A DNA stretch of 64,000 bases from Bipolaris cookei (Eukaryota > Ascomycota > Dothideomycetes > Pleosporales > Pleosporaceae): assembly GCA_002286855.1 (NCBI GenBank), contig NRSV01000057.1, positions 3,647 to 67,646 on the forward strand, read 5' to 3'. The position numbers and the translations under genes were made by a program. Below the pieces are notes generated by a model. The model was not told the DNA's origin. It saw only the letters and a program-made list of their open reading frames with translations, and searched no databases. Shown piece after piece: positions 20,686 to 31,079 of this stretch; within the stretch, counting starts at the first letter, position 1; every line of letters starts with the position of its first letter.

Positions 20686-23171
20686 TTACCCTTTTGGGAC
20701 AGTTGTATAAGCTTTTTGGTGTTGTTTCTTGGCCAGCTTTTCAGCGTCCTCCTTCCTCTTCTCCTCCGCCCGTCTCTCCCGCTCTACACGCTTCACAGCT
20801 TTGAGTTGAGCCTCACAATCGCGTGCTGCCTTCTTGATCTCGGCTNNNNNNNNNNNNNNNNNNNNNNNNNNNNNNNNNNNNNNNNNNNNNNNNNNNNNNN
20901 NNNNNNNNNNNNNNNNNNNNNNNNNNNNNNNNNNNNNNNNNNNNNNNNNNNNNNNNNNNNNNNNNNNNNNNNNNNNNNNNNNNNNNNNNNNNNNNNNNNN
21001 NNNNNNNNNNNNNNNNNNNNNNNNNNNNNNNNNNNNNNNNNNNNNNNNNNNNNNNNNNNNNNNNNNNNNNNNNNNNNNNNNNNNNNNNNNNNNNNNNNNN
21101 NNNNNNNNNNNNNNNNNNNNNNNNNNNNNNNNNNNNNNNNNNNNNNNNNNNNNNNNNNNNNNNNNNNNNNNNNNNNNNNNNNNNNNNNNNNNNNNNNNNN
21201 NNNNNNNNNNNNNNNNNNNNNNNNNNNNNNNNNNNNNNNNNNNNNNNNNNNNNNNNNNNNNNNNNNNNNNNNNNNNNNNNNNNNNNNNNNNNNNNNNNNN
21301 NNNNNNNNNNNNNNNNNNNNNNNNNNNNNNNNNNNNNNNNNNNNNNNNNNNNNNNNNNNNNNNNNNNNNNNNNNNNNNNNNNNNNNNNNNNNNNNNNNNN
21401 NNNNNNNNNNNNNNNNNNNNNNNNNNNNNNNNNNNNNNNNNNNNNNNNNNNNNNNNNNNNNNNNNNNNNNNNNNNNNNNNNNNNNNNNNNNNNNNNNNNN
21501 NNNNNNNNNNNNNNNNNNNNNNNNNNNNNNNNNNNNNNNNNNNNNNNNNNNNNNNNNNNNNNNNNNNNNNNNNNNNNNNNNNNNNNNNNNNNNNNNNNNN
21601 NNNNNNNNNNNNNNNNNNNNNNNNNNNNNNNNNNNNNNNNNNNNNNNNNNNNNNNNNNNNNNGCTTGGCTTTTTGAAGCTTTTCAAGCTCGGCTTGTTGT
21701 TGTTGTGATGCCCGACGATCGCGAGCTCGTTGTACACTCCTGGGCGACCACAGTTTGGCTCCCTCATGGTAAACCTCGCCCTCATCAAGCTGGAGGGTGA
21801 AGGACTGCTTTGGTCGCCTCTCCTTGATGGCTAGGGACTGCCTGAGGCCCCTGATCTCTTCATGGAGTATACTGTTTTGAGCTGCGATGTGGCACAAGCT
21901 TCGTTGAAGCTTCTTGACGTCTTTACTGCCCTGCTCCTTTACCTCACGGCGTATGATTGACTTGAGCTTGTGCCAGTCATCACCGGAGAGGACTGACTGG
22001 CTGCTGTCAGAATCTGAAGCCTCCTTGGCAAACTTCTTGAGTACAGCGTCTGGGTTGGCTGGCTGTATACCGGTGGCTTCAAAAGACCTTTTGATGAGTG
22101 GAGGTTTGAATACAGAGCTCCAGGACCTCCAGAAGAGCGGGAAGAAGTCTCCTTTGGTCAAATTGAGCAACCCCTGGCTATCCTGAAGGTATCCAGCCAA
22201 CTGAGTTGAGTAAGCTGTTGCAAGGGGTTTGAACATCACCACATCAAGTGGTTGAAGCGTATGGGTAGTGTGAGGTGGAAATACAAAGAAGAGGATCTTG
22301 TTGTAGTGGCAATACTCAATAAACTCCATGGTTACATGGGATCCGTGGCCGTCAAGGAGTAGTAATCGATACCCGGTTGAAGCGTATCGTCTGGTCTCCC
22401 GTTCAAACACCCCCTTGAGCCAAGCTAACCCAATATCGTTGTTGCTCCAGCCAGAGGGTGATNTAGTAAATACTGAGTGTTCTCCTGCTTGTACAGCATC
22501 AACCCAGCTCGATTGAACAGCTCCGTTGGCTCCCTGGAAGATGAGAGTTGGACTCAAAGCTTTGCCATCCGAACAAATACAAGCTACCACCGTTATCCAC
22601 TCGCTTGAGCCATCTTCAAGTGCTTGCCTTGCCCCTTTTTGCTCGTAGAGTCTCTTGTCGAATATACGTTTTGTATTGCCAACCCGGCCAAGTTGAAATC
22701 CCTTTTCGTCCATATTGAATATATGTATTGATTGTACGTTGTACTCCTCTATCTTTTCATGTAAAAGCTTGAAATACAAGCTGTACTTGGCTCCTGAATC
22801 AGCTTTGATTCGCTCCTTGGCCATGGCTTTGCCCGAGCGAGAGATGAGATGGTTGGGATGACGGCGGAGGAATCGGGAAACCCAGCTTTCGGAGACCGGT
22901 TTGCCAGCCAACTCGCTGGCAAACTGTTGTACCATTGTTCTTGTAGGTGGCAAACGTCGTTAGGTAAGCGTTTTGATGTATCGTACAAGCTCGGCTTCGC
23001 GTTGTGGGTGGAGGGATTGGTTGCGTACGCCATAGTCCTCGTTTTGGTGTTTGTGTCGTCTCATCAGCGTCGTTCGTGTTACGCCATACTTTTTGGCAAT
23101 TTTTTGGTACGAGAATTGTTCTCCTGGATCGCACGATTCGATTTATGTAATCGCTTCTTGAATCGGATCCA
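20686..23171 (-). pseudogene. Pogo-family transposase with two early stops and a gap (copy M)
   Basis: Reading begins at the ATG at 23171 and meets TAA after nine codons and again about 70 codons on. Both interrupt the N-terminal HTH (YQKIAKKYGVTRTTLMRR). From 22953 down the frame is open: GKPVSESWVSRFLRRHPN (CENP-B-type HTH), FNMDEKGFQLG (first Asp), RLLLLDGHGSH (second), HTLQPLDVVMF (third). The C-terminal Lys/Glu/Arg-rich coiled coil (ARDRRASQQQQAELEKLQ) runs into the gap. A single N at 22463 lies in the coding part. C-to-T changes would explain both stops (CAA to TAA). Confidence 0.8.
20846..21662. other. Assembly gap of 817 N
   Basis: Run of Ns inside the C-terminal coiled-coil coding region of copy M. 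Open frames reported across it in any direction are artefacts. Confidence 0.99.
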
Positions 23172-23264
23172 TGGTGGTTGAGTTATGACGCGTTGAAGTT
23201 TTGTTGTTGTGGTGGTGGGGGTGTGCAACTGGCGACCATGTGCATCTGGCGCACGGATACTGTA

Positions 23265-23727
23265 GTGCCTCCCATGTTGGCCATGCAACATGCCTCGGCA
23301 GTCCTTATGTACATCGTTTCATGATGCTCCTGGTGCAATATCATCTCTCAACCATTCAGTGCTGATAGCCTTCTCTCAATGGAAATAACACACCGCGATA
23401 GTTGTACACCAGCCGATGAAGCCAGATTTCATGTCGCGCCCATACATCACTCGAAACAAAACGCACCATCATGACGTTCGAGCTTGCATTGCCGCCGCAA
23501 CTTCCTCGGTCGCGTAATACCCGTACAACCAAGGTTGCACCTCGCCCGGTGAATCCAGGCGTTCGGTGCACGGGCACGGTAGGGTACGTAGGTCACGTTT
23601 GCCCCGCAATACACATTGTAACATACTGTGTTCACAGACCATCACTGGAACCAGGCAGCACTTTAAATTGACTTATATCATATCATATGCAAGTTGTAAT
23701 AACCAAGCAATAGCACATGACTGAAAA
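23265..23727. other. Spacer downstream of the multidomain gene
   Basis: Non-repetitive, no supported gene. It is the 3' flank of the minus-strand fusion gene and begins right at the border of the pogo element. Confidence 0.5.
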
Positions 23728-26700
23728 TTATACACCGCCAAATGTAAGAAGGCTTTGAACACTCACTCCACTGAACCCACGTTTGCACAACAGTTCCCGC
23801 CCACGGTGAATAGGGAATTCGGCAACAACCATTGCGCTGACATTCTCAGCAGCAACACCAGCGTCTTTTAACATCTGCAGCACTGCGCAAAGCGTTTCAC
23901 CTGAAGCTAGCGTGTCATCTACTACCACGATTCCACCGTTCTTAGGCACAGCACTTCGTTCAATCTCTATCCGCTTCTGTTCCGAGTCGCTGTGGATTAA
24001 AGATGAAACGTGTGATTGAGATTTCACAACAGAAACGGTAGGTGAGGGAAGCTTACCGGCTTCGCGTATGAGTATTAAGGGGATGTTGACTCGCAAAGAT
24101 AATGCAGAAGCAAAAACGATGCCACCGACCTCGCAACATGCCACCGCAGTGACGTTGCTCCAGTCATCAAGGAAGTGATTTTGTAGGAGAGATGTGCACA
24201 AAGCCAGCCCGTTCGGCTGTTGAGAAATTCCGAGCACATGGCGGAACACGACATTTTCATGTGGGAAGTCGGGTACTGGACGTACCATGTCAGCAAGTCG
24301 CAGTAAATCTTCGTGAACCAAAGGCAGCAGATTGTTTTCGAAAAAGTTTCTCGCAGCTTCATTCCCATGCATTTCGTTGTCGAACACAACGCTGGGTCGG
24401 TAGCTCAACGCTTCCTGATATGGCTCGACTGATTCAATCATTTCGTCGCGTGCAAGACCAATGCCCTCGTGATCACACTCTTTACGCGACCGTCGCGTTT
24501 GTTCACTGGCTTGCACGTAAACTTCGAGAAGTTTGCTATTCGGCACAAGATGCGACAAGGCAGCAACGGGTGCTTTGTCTCGCATACCGGTGATCACCAG
24601 CACACCTACATTGGCAGCACTATGTACCACTCTCATGAATTGCTCCTCTGGCAGCCAAGGTTGGTGCTGTACTTTTTCCATGAAATATGCTGTCAGTGCT
24701 GGACGGTGCTGCTCCTTGTAGGCGCGATCAAAAAGCAGCCGATCAGGGTCGGCACCAGTAGCCACCGCGTATTCCCGCTTGATGGCTTCACTAATGCTCA
24801 CAGTACGAGTCGTGAGGGCACGTTCTGCAAACATGGAGACCCACAAATCGGCACAATAGTCTTTGCCAGCACAGCTTTCACCGGTGACGAGAAGTATGAG
24901 CTTCGGACCCAATGGCGGTTTCGGGAGTGGACACGCGTAAGCCAGCACATTTCGCGGATCCAACTTATTTTTGAGTTGAATGAGTGGTTGCCGGTTGACG
25001 CCAAAGGCCCTGCTAGCAAGTGCAGCGTCCCTCGGGTCGGGTCCGAGGTCGGCACAGTAGGCCCCACTAGACAAAGGCAGCAAGTCATGTGCAACACTGT
25101 AAACCCATTCTATAGCAGCCCGGACGACTCCGGTGCTATCTTGACCGCGGGGCCAAACACCAGTGATCACACAAGCAAAGTGCCAGTCTCGACAGCCAAA
25201 AGCAGTAGCCTTAGCCGCGATGTCACTAATCGCCTCCCCCCCTTGCAGTAGATGAAGGTAGCATAGTGGTGACGGGCGAACTTCCATGGCTACCACCAAG
25301 CGCTCAGCTACCTTGGGATTACCTATGTCTTTCACGAACAGGCAGCGTTTGAACGAAGACGTCTTGCCCCTGCCATGCCCACCGTGCATCTTCGAAACGT
25401 ACATTTCTGTCTCAAACAAACCGACGCTGTCTACCACCTTGACTTCGTCTTCCTCTGCTCCAAGATGTGAACTAATGGTCGTGGAGAACGAATATTTCGC
25501 CGCGGCGGATGCCGTCGTAGACTCGATCATGGTGAAGCCAAGATGCAGTTGACCATCTTCCCAGTATAGGTAGGCATCTGCAGAACAGTTGCGGCTGAGC
25601 TTCCTGGCAATAAGTTCGTCAAACTGGCCGAGTTTGAGCTGCGCTTCAAGACCACCGCTGAGTGGCACAACCCAGTTCCGAACGATATATACTGGAGCTG
25701 TATAAGCCCTGAAGGTTACACTGACGATGATGCCGAGATTTGTTCCTGCACCCTTTAACCCCCATAGTATTTCAGTTTCGTTCTCTGCTCGAACAGACAT
25801 AGCTGGTTGGTGTTCACTTGGAACATAGCCGACGCAAAGGACTTGGCTAGAGTCAACACTAACCATAACAGCACCCACGATAGCGTCGCAGGCTAAGCCA
25901 TGTAGTCGAGCTAGATGTCCGATGCCACCTTGCAGCCATAATCCTCCGCCCACACTTGGGCGGGATCCCAGGGGCACTGTCACACCTGCTGTCATAGCTT
26001 TCTTGATGACGTCTCCAGATGTGCAGCCAGCCTCGACGACGACGAAGGCGCTAGAACCAGAGTTGTCATGTGAGTCTTCCTCTTCTTTCCCATGAACATA
26101 TACTTGATTGAAGGCACCCATGTCGACTGAGATGACGTTGTTCCAAATACAGTGGCCACTGTGCCCCCCACCGATGATAATCAAGCCAATCGCGTGCTTG
26201 AGGGCCCACCGCACACACAACTGAATGTGGTAGATTTGTGTTGGTCTGCAGATTACCGCTGGTCGACGCAGGTGAGTTTCCCGATTCTTAATTTGCCTAT
26301 CTGTCCTAGGCGCTGGCAACTGCGCTGTGAGCTCTGATACTCTGGTCGCATGCTGATTGAAAGCCACCATAACATCCGGCGAACGGAACGACAAACAACT
26401 TGGATACGCATCCTCACGACGACTCAAAGCCCGGCATACCTTCCTCCACTGAATTTGGACAGTCTTTTGCACCTCTTCATCATGCATTACGAAGCCTGCG
26501 ATGAAGGGAGCGAAGTCATCCAGAACTTGATCTTCATCTGCTATCCTGACGACTCCAGTTGGAAAAGTAGCAGTTTGATGGCACACCAGGCCATCAAGGT
26601 GTAGATTTCCGTCTCGATGGAAAACTAACACTATTCCGCCTCTCTCTCCAAGCATTTGCAGTGCCTGTTCGATGGCTTTTCGTTTCGATTGAATACCGTA

Positions 26701-27195
26701 CATGCTGTGGCAAAAGAGGACCACATCGTATCCCCTATGTCCGTCAATCGTGTCACTACTGCTGTCATTCTTTATGTTTTGTTGTGGATCAAAAGGCAAA
26801 CGATGAATTGTTGGTGGCCTTTCCAAGCAAGGGAATCGTGACCTCATTACAGTATCGACCAAAAGCCATCCTTCCAGACTTTCCGCAAACAATTGGTTGG
26901 GCTCAAAAGCTTCATATCGTCGAATTTTTCTCCTCTGATGATCTGGGAGACCACCAAGCACGCTCTTGGGGCCAGGTCCGATTTCGAGAGCAGAGATATG
27001 GGATCTCGAGTCGAACAGTGACGCCAGGGCCTGAGTCAGTTGTGGAATGATGAAATCCGGATAACCTGTCGAACCCTGCACCAAGATTCTAAAGCCGCTG
27101 TCGTACTGTATATCCGATAATGTCTGCCTTGAAAGCGTTTCCTTTACGCCAGTCTTCGACCTGAGGGCGCTTTTTAAATCTTGGAGAGTAGCCAT
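23728..27195 (-). CDS. Four-domain fusion: methyltransferase, FAD oxidase, P-loop kinase, phosphoribosyltransferase
   Basis: One uninterrupted 1,155-residue frame from the ATG at 27195, no intron needed. Residues ~35-260: SAM-dependent methyltransferase of histamine-methyltransferase type, with ALEIGPGPKSVLGGL (69-83) and a Rossmann strand DVVLFCHSMYGI. Residues ~305-755: BBE-type FAD-linked oxidase. His345 in GGGHSGH is the expected covalent flavin ligand, SVGGGLWLQGGIGH follows, and the second flavin-linking Cys of bicovalent members is absent; the C-terminal substrate segment ends NKLDPRNVLAYACP. Residues ~765-960: kinase with P-loop TGESCAGKD (771-779), resembling animal-type phosphomevalonate kinase. 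Residues ~970-1155: type-I phosphoribosyltransferase with PRPP motif VVVDDTLASGETL (1090-1102), closest in look to adenine PRTases. Reaction unknown; these activities together suggest building or modifying an N-riboside or nucleotide-like product. Intact despite transposons on both sides. Confidence 0.75.
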   Translation of the reverse strand: MATLQDLKSALRSKTGVKETLSRQTLSDIQYDSGFRILVQGSTGYPDFIIPQLTQALASLFDSRSHISALEIGPGPKSVLGGLPDHQRRKIRRYEAFEPNQLFAESLEGWLLVDTVMRSRFPCLERPPTIHRLPFDPQQNIKNDSSSDTIDGHRGYDVVLFCHSMYGIQSKRKAIEQALQMLGERGGIVLVFHRDGNLHLDGLVCHQTATFPTGVVRIADEDQVLDDFAPFIAGFVMHDEEVQKTVQIQWRKVCRALSRREDAYPSCLSFRSPDVMVAFNQHATRVSELTAQLPAPRTDRQIKNRETHLRRPAVICRPTQIYHIQLCVRWALKHAIGLIIIGGGHSGHCIWNNVISVDMGAFNQVYVHGKEEEDSHDNSGSSAFVVVEAGCTSGDVIKKAMTAGVTVPLGSRPSVGGGLWLQGGIGHLARLHGLACDAIVGAVMVSVDSSQVLCVGYVPSEHQPAMSVRAENETEILWGLKGAGTNLGIIVSVTFRAYTAPVYIVRNWVVPLSGGLEAQLKLGQFDELIARKLSRNCSADAYLYWEDGQLHLGFTMIESTTASAAAKYSFSTTISSHLGAEEDEVKVVDSVGLFETEMYVSKMHGGHGRGKTSSFKRCLFVKDIGNPKVAERLVVAMEVRPSPLCYLHLLQGGEAISDIAAKATAFGCRDWHFACVITGVWPRGQDSTGVVRAAIEWVYSVAHDLLPLSSGAYCADLGPDPRDAALASRAFGVNRQPLIQLKNKLDPRNVLAYACPLPKPPLGPKLILLVTGESCAGKDYCADLWVSMFAERALTTRTVSISEAIKREYAVATGADPDRLLFDRAYKEQHRPALTAYFMEKVQHQPWLPEEQFMRVVHSAANVGVLVITGMRDKAPVAALSHLVPNSKLLEVYVQASEQTRRSRKECDHEGIGLARDEMIESVEPYQEALSYRPSVVFDNEMHGNEAARNFFENNLLPLVHEDLLRLADMVRPVPDFPHENVVFRHVLGISQQPNGLALCTSLLQNHFLDDWSNVTAVACCEVGGIVFASALSLRVNIPLILIREAGKLPSPTVSVVKSQSHVSSLIHSDSEQKRIEIERSAVPKNGGIVVVDDTLASGETLCAVLQMLKDAGVAAENVSAMVVAEFPIHRGRELLCKRGFSGVSVQSLLTFGGV

Positions 27196-28299
27196 TTTGT
27201 TCTTTTCTCAAACACTTAAGGTAGAGTACTAAAGACAGTGACATCCGCCGATATCAGTGGATTGATGAGAAATCCACACTGCTATGGACTTGCAGGCTCC
27301 GGTTGTAAGTAGGCGACCTTTGATGCCACATTCAACCCGTTGCCTAATGATGATTTTATCCGGGTATTACTCTCTGCTTTTGGCAATCCACGAGTCAATT
27401 GTATACTAGGATACTAGTCCAATCAGAATTTAATGCTCGTCGAGCAGGTGTTTCCGTACATCCGCACAACAGGTGGGCCGATGTGTTGCCTGCGGTGAAA
27501 GGTAGGCAGCATGCAGAAAGCGGAAACTGCAAGTGTATGTAGGTGTACACATTTGTAATTTGGTGTCTTTCACGTCTTATCAGTACAGTACTACCATGTG
27601 TCACCTTCCAGATGGAGTTTAGTCCTCGTAGGGGCAGCATGCGCGGATTGCAGGCTGGTTTTTCTCACCTTATCACAGCGTTGGATGAAAGTAGCCATGT
27701 TGCATGCATTCACACTAGTTTTTCATAATTACAGAGATATTGTGAGGTACTCATCCCACGTCTAGTCAGTTCGTGGCGTGAGCAAAAAGCGCTTAGTGTA
27801 TGGTTGTGACCCTACGTGCATATGAGCGTGCCAAGCACCTGCAATCTCAGCTTGCGTCTGTGGGGATACTTCACCAAGACCGGATAATTGTATTGAGCCA
27901 ATGGCCATTGATTCGTTTTGTAAAGGATCTGAGCGGCAGCAAAAGCTCATTGCCCGCGAACTCAGGCCCGCTCTTTTATATCCTTTGGAGTACGTTCACC
28001 AATGATTGAGCTATCAAACGGCAGATTTCTCCACAACAGAATGCATTAGTTTTTTCTTTCGCTCTTTTTAAGTAGCACAGCAAGGGCCAGGCCAGGGAAT
28101 AATCAATTTGTTAATTCGATTGATTGCTTGTTGATTGATTTACTCAATCAATTCAACTAAAAATTAGAGCAGCTGGAGGATCAATCAATCAAGTTTCAGA
28201 CGTCTTTTTGGATTGAATTGAATGACATATTGAATCACGTGACGTCCAAATACAGTAATTGTTGATAAGTTTTTGGTGTTCAGTTTTTAGTGTTGTACA
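27196..28299. other. Intergenic, 5' flank of the multidomain gene
   Basis: The first few hundred bases should be the promoter of the minus-strand fusion gene. No gene is supported. 28100-28230 is rich in CAATCAAT/ATTGATTG words, partly in inverted arrangement. Confidence 0.5.
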
Positions 28300-28393
28300 A
28301 CGTGGTTCACAAGCAAGCGAGCATCTCCCCACCAGCGCGTTGACGTCAACACAACAACGCGTTATGTCTCAACCATGCAGATCTCAATTGACT
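28300..28393 (+). mobile_element. 94-bp end of a pogo element (copy C)
   Basis: Begins ACGTGGTTCACAAGCAAGCG and continues through the CCCCACCAGCGCGT subterminal region to the ATGTCTCAACC start of a transposase. It breaks off at 28394, where copy E starts. The rest is not found on the other side of E, so this is a truncated relic. Confidence 0.7.
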
Positions 28394-28407
28394 TAACGTG
28401 TTGGATA

Positions 28408-30546
28408 CTGTCCGTGCGCACCCAATGCAACACTTCAGCCAATGCAACACCCCACCAAAATGCGAGTCCACCAAAAAATGAAGCTTTTGACCACCACCAC
28501 CCACCACAACGTTATTATCGCAGGATTTTTTGGTGTAGTACTCGTACGATCGTATATTTGATATCTATCTACTGATATTTGCTGGGTAACCGCACACTGC
28601 GGCCGCGGGTGGTGGTTTTGGTGGGAGGCTTGGCGGGTGGTGATGCATCACCACCACCACTTTCAGCCTCCACAACACGACGCCGCTTTGATATTTTTGT
28701 ATTCTGATTTAATGAAGCTTTTCGTTTAGTAGTATTCTGCTTATCGCGAGCTTTTTGTGCGGTTACAGCAGCGCGTTCTCTGATTTTTGGGCGCGCCCAG
28801 CAGCTAGCTGTGCAGCCCTCGCAGCTCGCTCCCGCTGCTGCGCTATTCTCGACATTTGGCGAGCCTCCCGTGCCTCTGCTGTCATAATTTTTCTGTAGGC
28901 AGCTGCGACAGCTCTCACCTCCCTCTGATGTTTTTTTTGGAGTTTTTTCATGTTCTTGTTGTTGTTCTATTGTCTCGCGGGCTCTGGCCTCCCTCACTGA
29001 TAATGGGCTCCATATCACCGCAGTACTGTGATACTCTTCGTGCTGCTGTAGGTTGAAAAGCTTTCCATCAGATTTGTGGCGTTTTTTGGTAGTAATACTA
29101 TCACGCAGTTCGTCGAGTTCATGGTGCAAAAGCTCGTTCTAGATCTGCAATGAATGGAGCGCCTGTTTAAGCTGTTTAGCTGCATTTTTTGATGTATCCG
29201 GCACCGTAGCGTTAAATAATTTTAACAGATCCCTCCAGGTATCTCCATCACCTGCATCTCGAGCTTCTGTATCTGTATTGGCTCGCAGTGGTGGTGTTTT
29301 GAAGCGTCTGAGTACGACGTCGGGATCGCGTGGATGGATCCCAGTGGCCCGAAAACTACTTAATATATTATCAGCTGTGAAAGCAGATGTATATGCCACC
29401 CAAAATAAGCGTAAAAAATCACTTTTCTGCATATTGATTAGGCCTTGATTGCTGTTGGTCAGATTGATGAGCGCGGTACTGTACGCGGCTGCCAGAGGTG
29501 AGTACACGCCAACGTCGAGTAGCTGGAGGCTGTGAGAGGCGTGAGGTAGAAATACTGCGAGTATTATTCGATTGCGATGGCAGTACTCGATGAACGACGG
29601 CGTCAGGTGACTACCATGCCCATCAACGAGGAGCATCCTGTAGCCGCGTTTTGCTTTCTCCTTCGTGCAGCGATCGAACACCTGCTCAACCCAAGCCAGC
29701 GCGAGCTGATTATTACTCCATCCCTATGGGCTAGTGCCGCAAAAAATTTGGTGTTTTCCCACCTCCAGGTCCCGCAGCCATTCATCGTGAAGACCATCTG
29801 CTCCCTCGTAGATTATCGCGGGATCTACTGAGCTCCCATCAGCGCAAATACAGCCAATAATTGTTGTCCAATCCCTACTCCCACCTTGGAGGGATTGCCG
29901 CACTTTCTTTTGCTCCCAAAGCTCCTTTGAATAGATTCTTTTCGATGGTGAAATCCGGCCAAGTAAGAAGCCCTTCTCATCCATATTATAGATATTATGT
30001 GGCGCAATGTCATACTGATCGAGCTTGGCAGTGAGGAGATCAAAATATGGTTGGTAGTTGGCTGGATTGTCAGCCAGACGACGGGCGCGGTCGATACTGG
30101 TGGATTTTTTGGTGAATATTTTATCGTGGTGACGGGTCAAAAACCGTGAAACCCAGCTACTAGAGGGCTCCCATTCTGCAATAACCGCCACATAATTTTT
30201 TACTATAGCTCGAGAAGGTGGTAAGCCGCGCGTAGTAAGTTTTTCTATATATTTTACTAGCTCAGATTCTTGTGGTGGAGTGAATAGTTGACGTTTTTTA
30301 GCAACTGCAGCTCGCGACTGTGTTTTGTTTTGGTGCCGACGCGTTAATGTTGAAAGCTCAACACCAAATTTTTTGCAACTGCGCGGTATGAAAGTTGACC
30401 TTCTGCATCTTGCGAATCGATTGCCGCAATCGCTTTTGCAAGAGCTGCCATGGTGGTGAGATATAACGTGTTGAAAATGAGGGCTGATATTTGGTGGGGC
30501 AGATAGTGTTGCATGGCTGACTGTTGCATTGGGTGAGCATGGACAG
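28408..30546 (-). mobile_element. Pogo-like element nested in the TIR of copy E (copy O)
   Basis: TIRs start CTGTCCGTGCGCACCCAATG at 28408 and, in complement, CTGTCCATGCTCACCCAATG ending at 30546; both contain two copies of a CAATGCAACA-like word. TA flanks at 28406-28407 and 30547-30548. Confidence 0.9.
28569..30451 (-). pseudogene. Frameshifted pogo transposase (copy O)
   Basis: Start at 30451 (MAALAKAIAAIDSQ), HTH core YRAVAKN, then frame changes near 30370. 30191-29724 carries SSSWVSRFLTRHHDK (CENP-B-type HTH) and YNMDEKGFLLG (first Asp). 29681-29139 carries LLVDGHGSH and SLQLLDVGVYSPL (second and third Asp). 29129-28569 is the charged tail. At least three frame breaks and a stop near 29135 divide it, so no active enzyme is possible. 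Distinct TIRs and the absent CCHC knuckle place it near copies M and N rather than G. Confidence 0.8.
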
Positions 30547-31079
30547 TAAGCGAGCGCGCAGGCAAGCGAGCGCGCACCCTACCAAACCTGTGCACCTCTA
30601 TCAGCGTATAGCTCCACCATAATACAACTATCTCAATATATATTGGTACAATAGATTAATTAGTAATATAGTATCTTTCCTACATGTACGCGATTATGCC
30701 AGTCTCTCTACACTTACTACAGCGCGCAAGAGCCTGGCGGCTAACACCTGATCGCTCTCCTTGGCGCTCTTCATGAGCAATCTGCTGATCAGCCTCGCGT
30801 TGAGCGAGTAGATCCTCTCCAGCTCCCTTTGTAAGGACTCCACGCTTCTGTATCCGCTCTTTCTACGCTTTCTACGCTCTGTGCTGCCTCATTAGCCTCT
30901 CAAGGCTGGCAATTCGATCGCGCATTAGCTCAGCCGAGAGTATAATTACCTCAGCCCCCTTCTTAAGCTGGCCAATCGCTGCAATAATTGATGGTGATGA
31001 GCTTTTATGCCGTCGAACGCGATCACTTATTAGCGTTGATTGAGCTTCAAGCTCGCGTACGTTGCTTGGTGTACAGGCC

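Larger units (their letters stand above)
20376..23262 (-). mobile_element. Pogo-like element with assembly gap (copy M)
   Basis: About 45-bp TIRs: 20376 starts CAGTATCCGTGCGCCAGATG; the right end at 23262 is the exact complement. TA at 20374-20375 and 23263-23264. It contains 817 Ns (20846-21662), so the true length is uncertain. Confidence 0.9.

Noticed and set aside
20680..21788. Long open frames on both strands across 20846-21662
   Set aside because: They consist almost entirely of translated Ns from the assembly gap.
24469..25251. 260-codon plus-strand frame opposite the multidomain gene
   Set aside because: No domain content; it is the antisense shadow of the intact 1,155-codon minus-strand frame.
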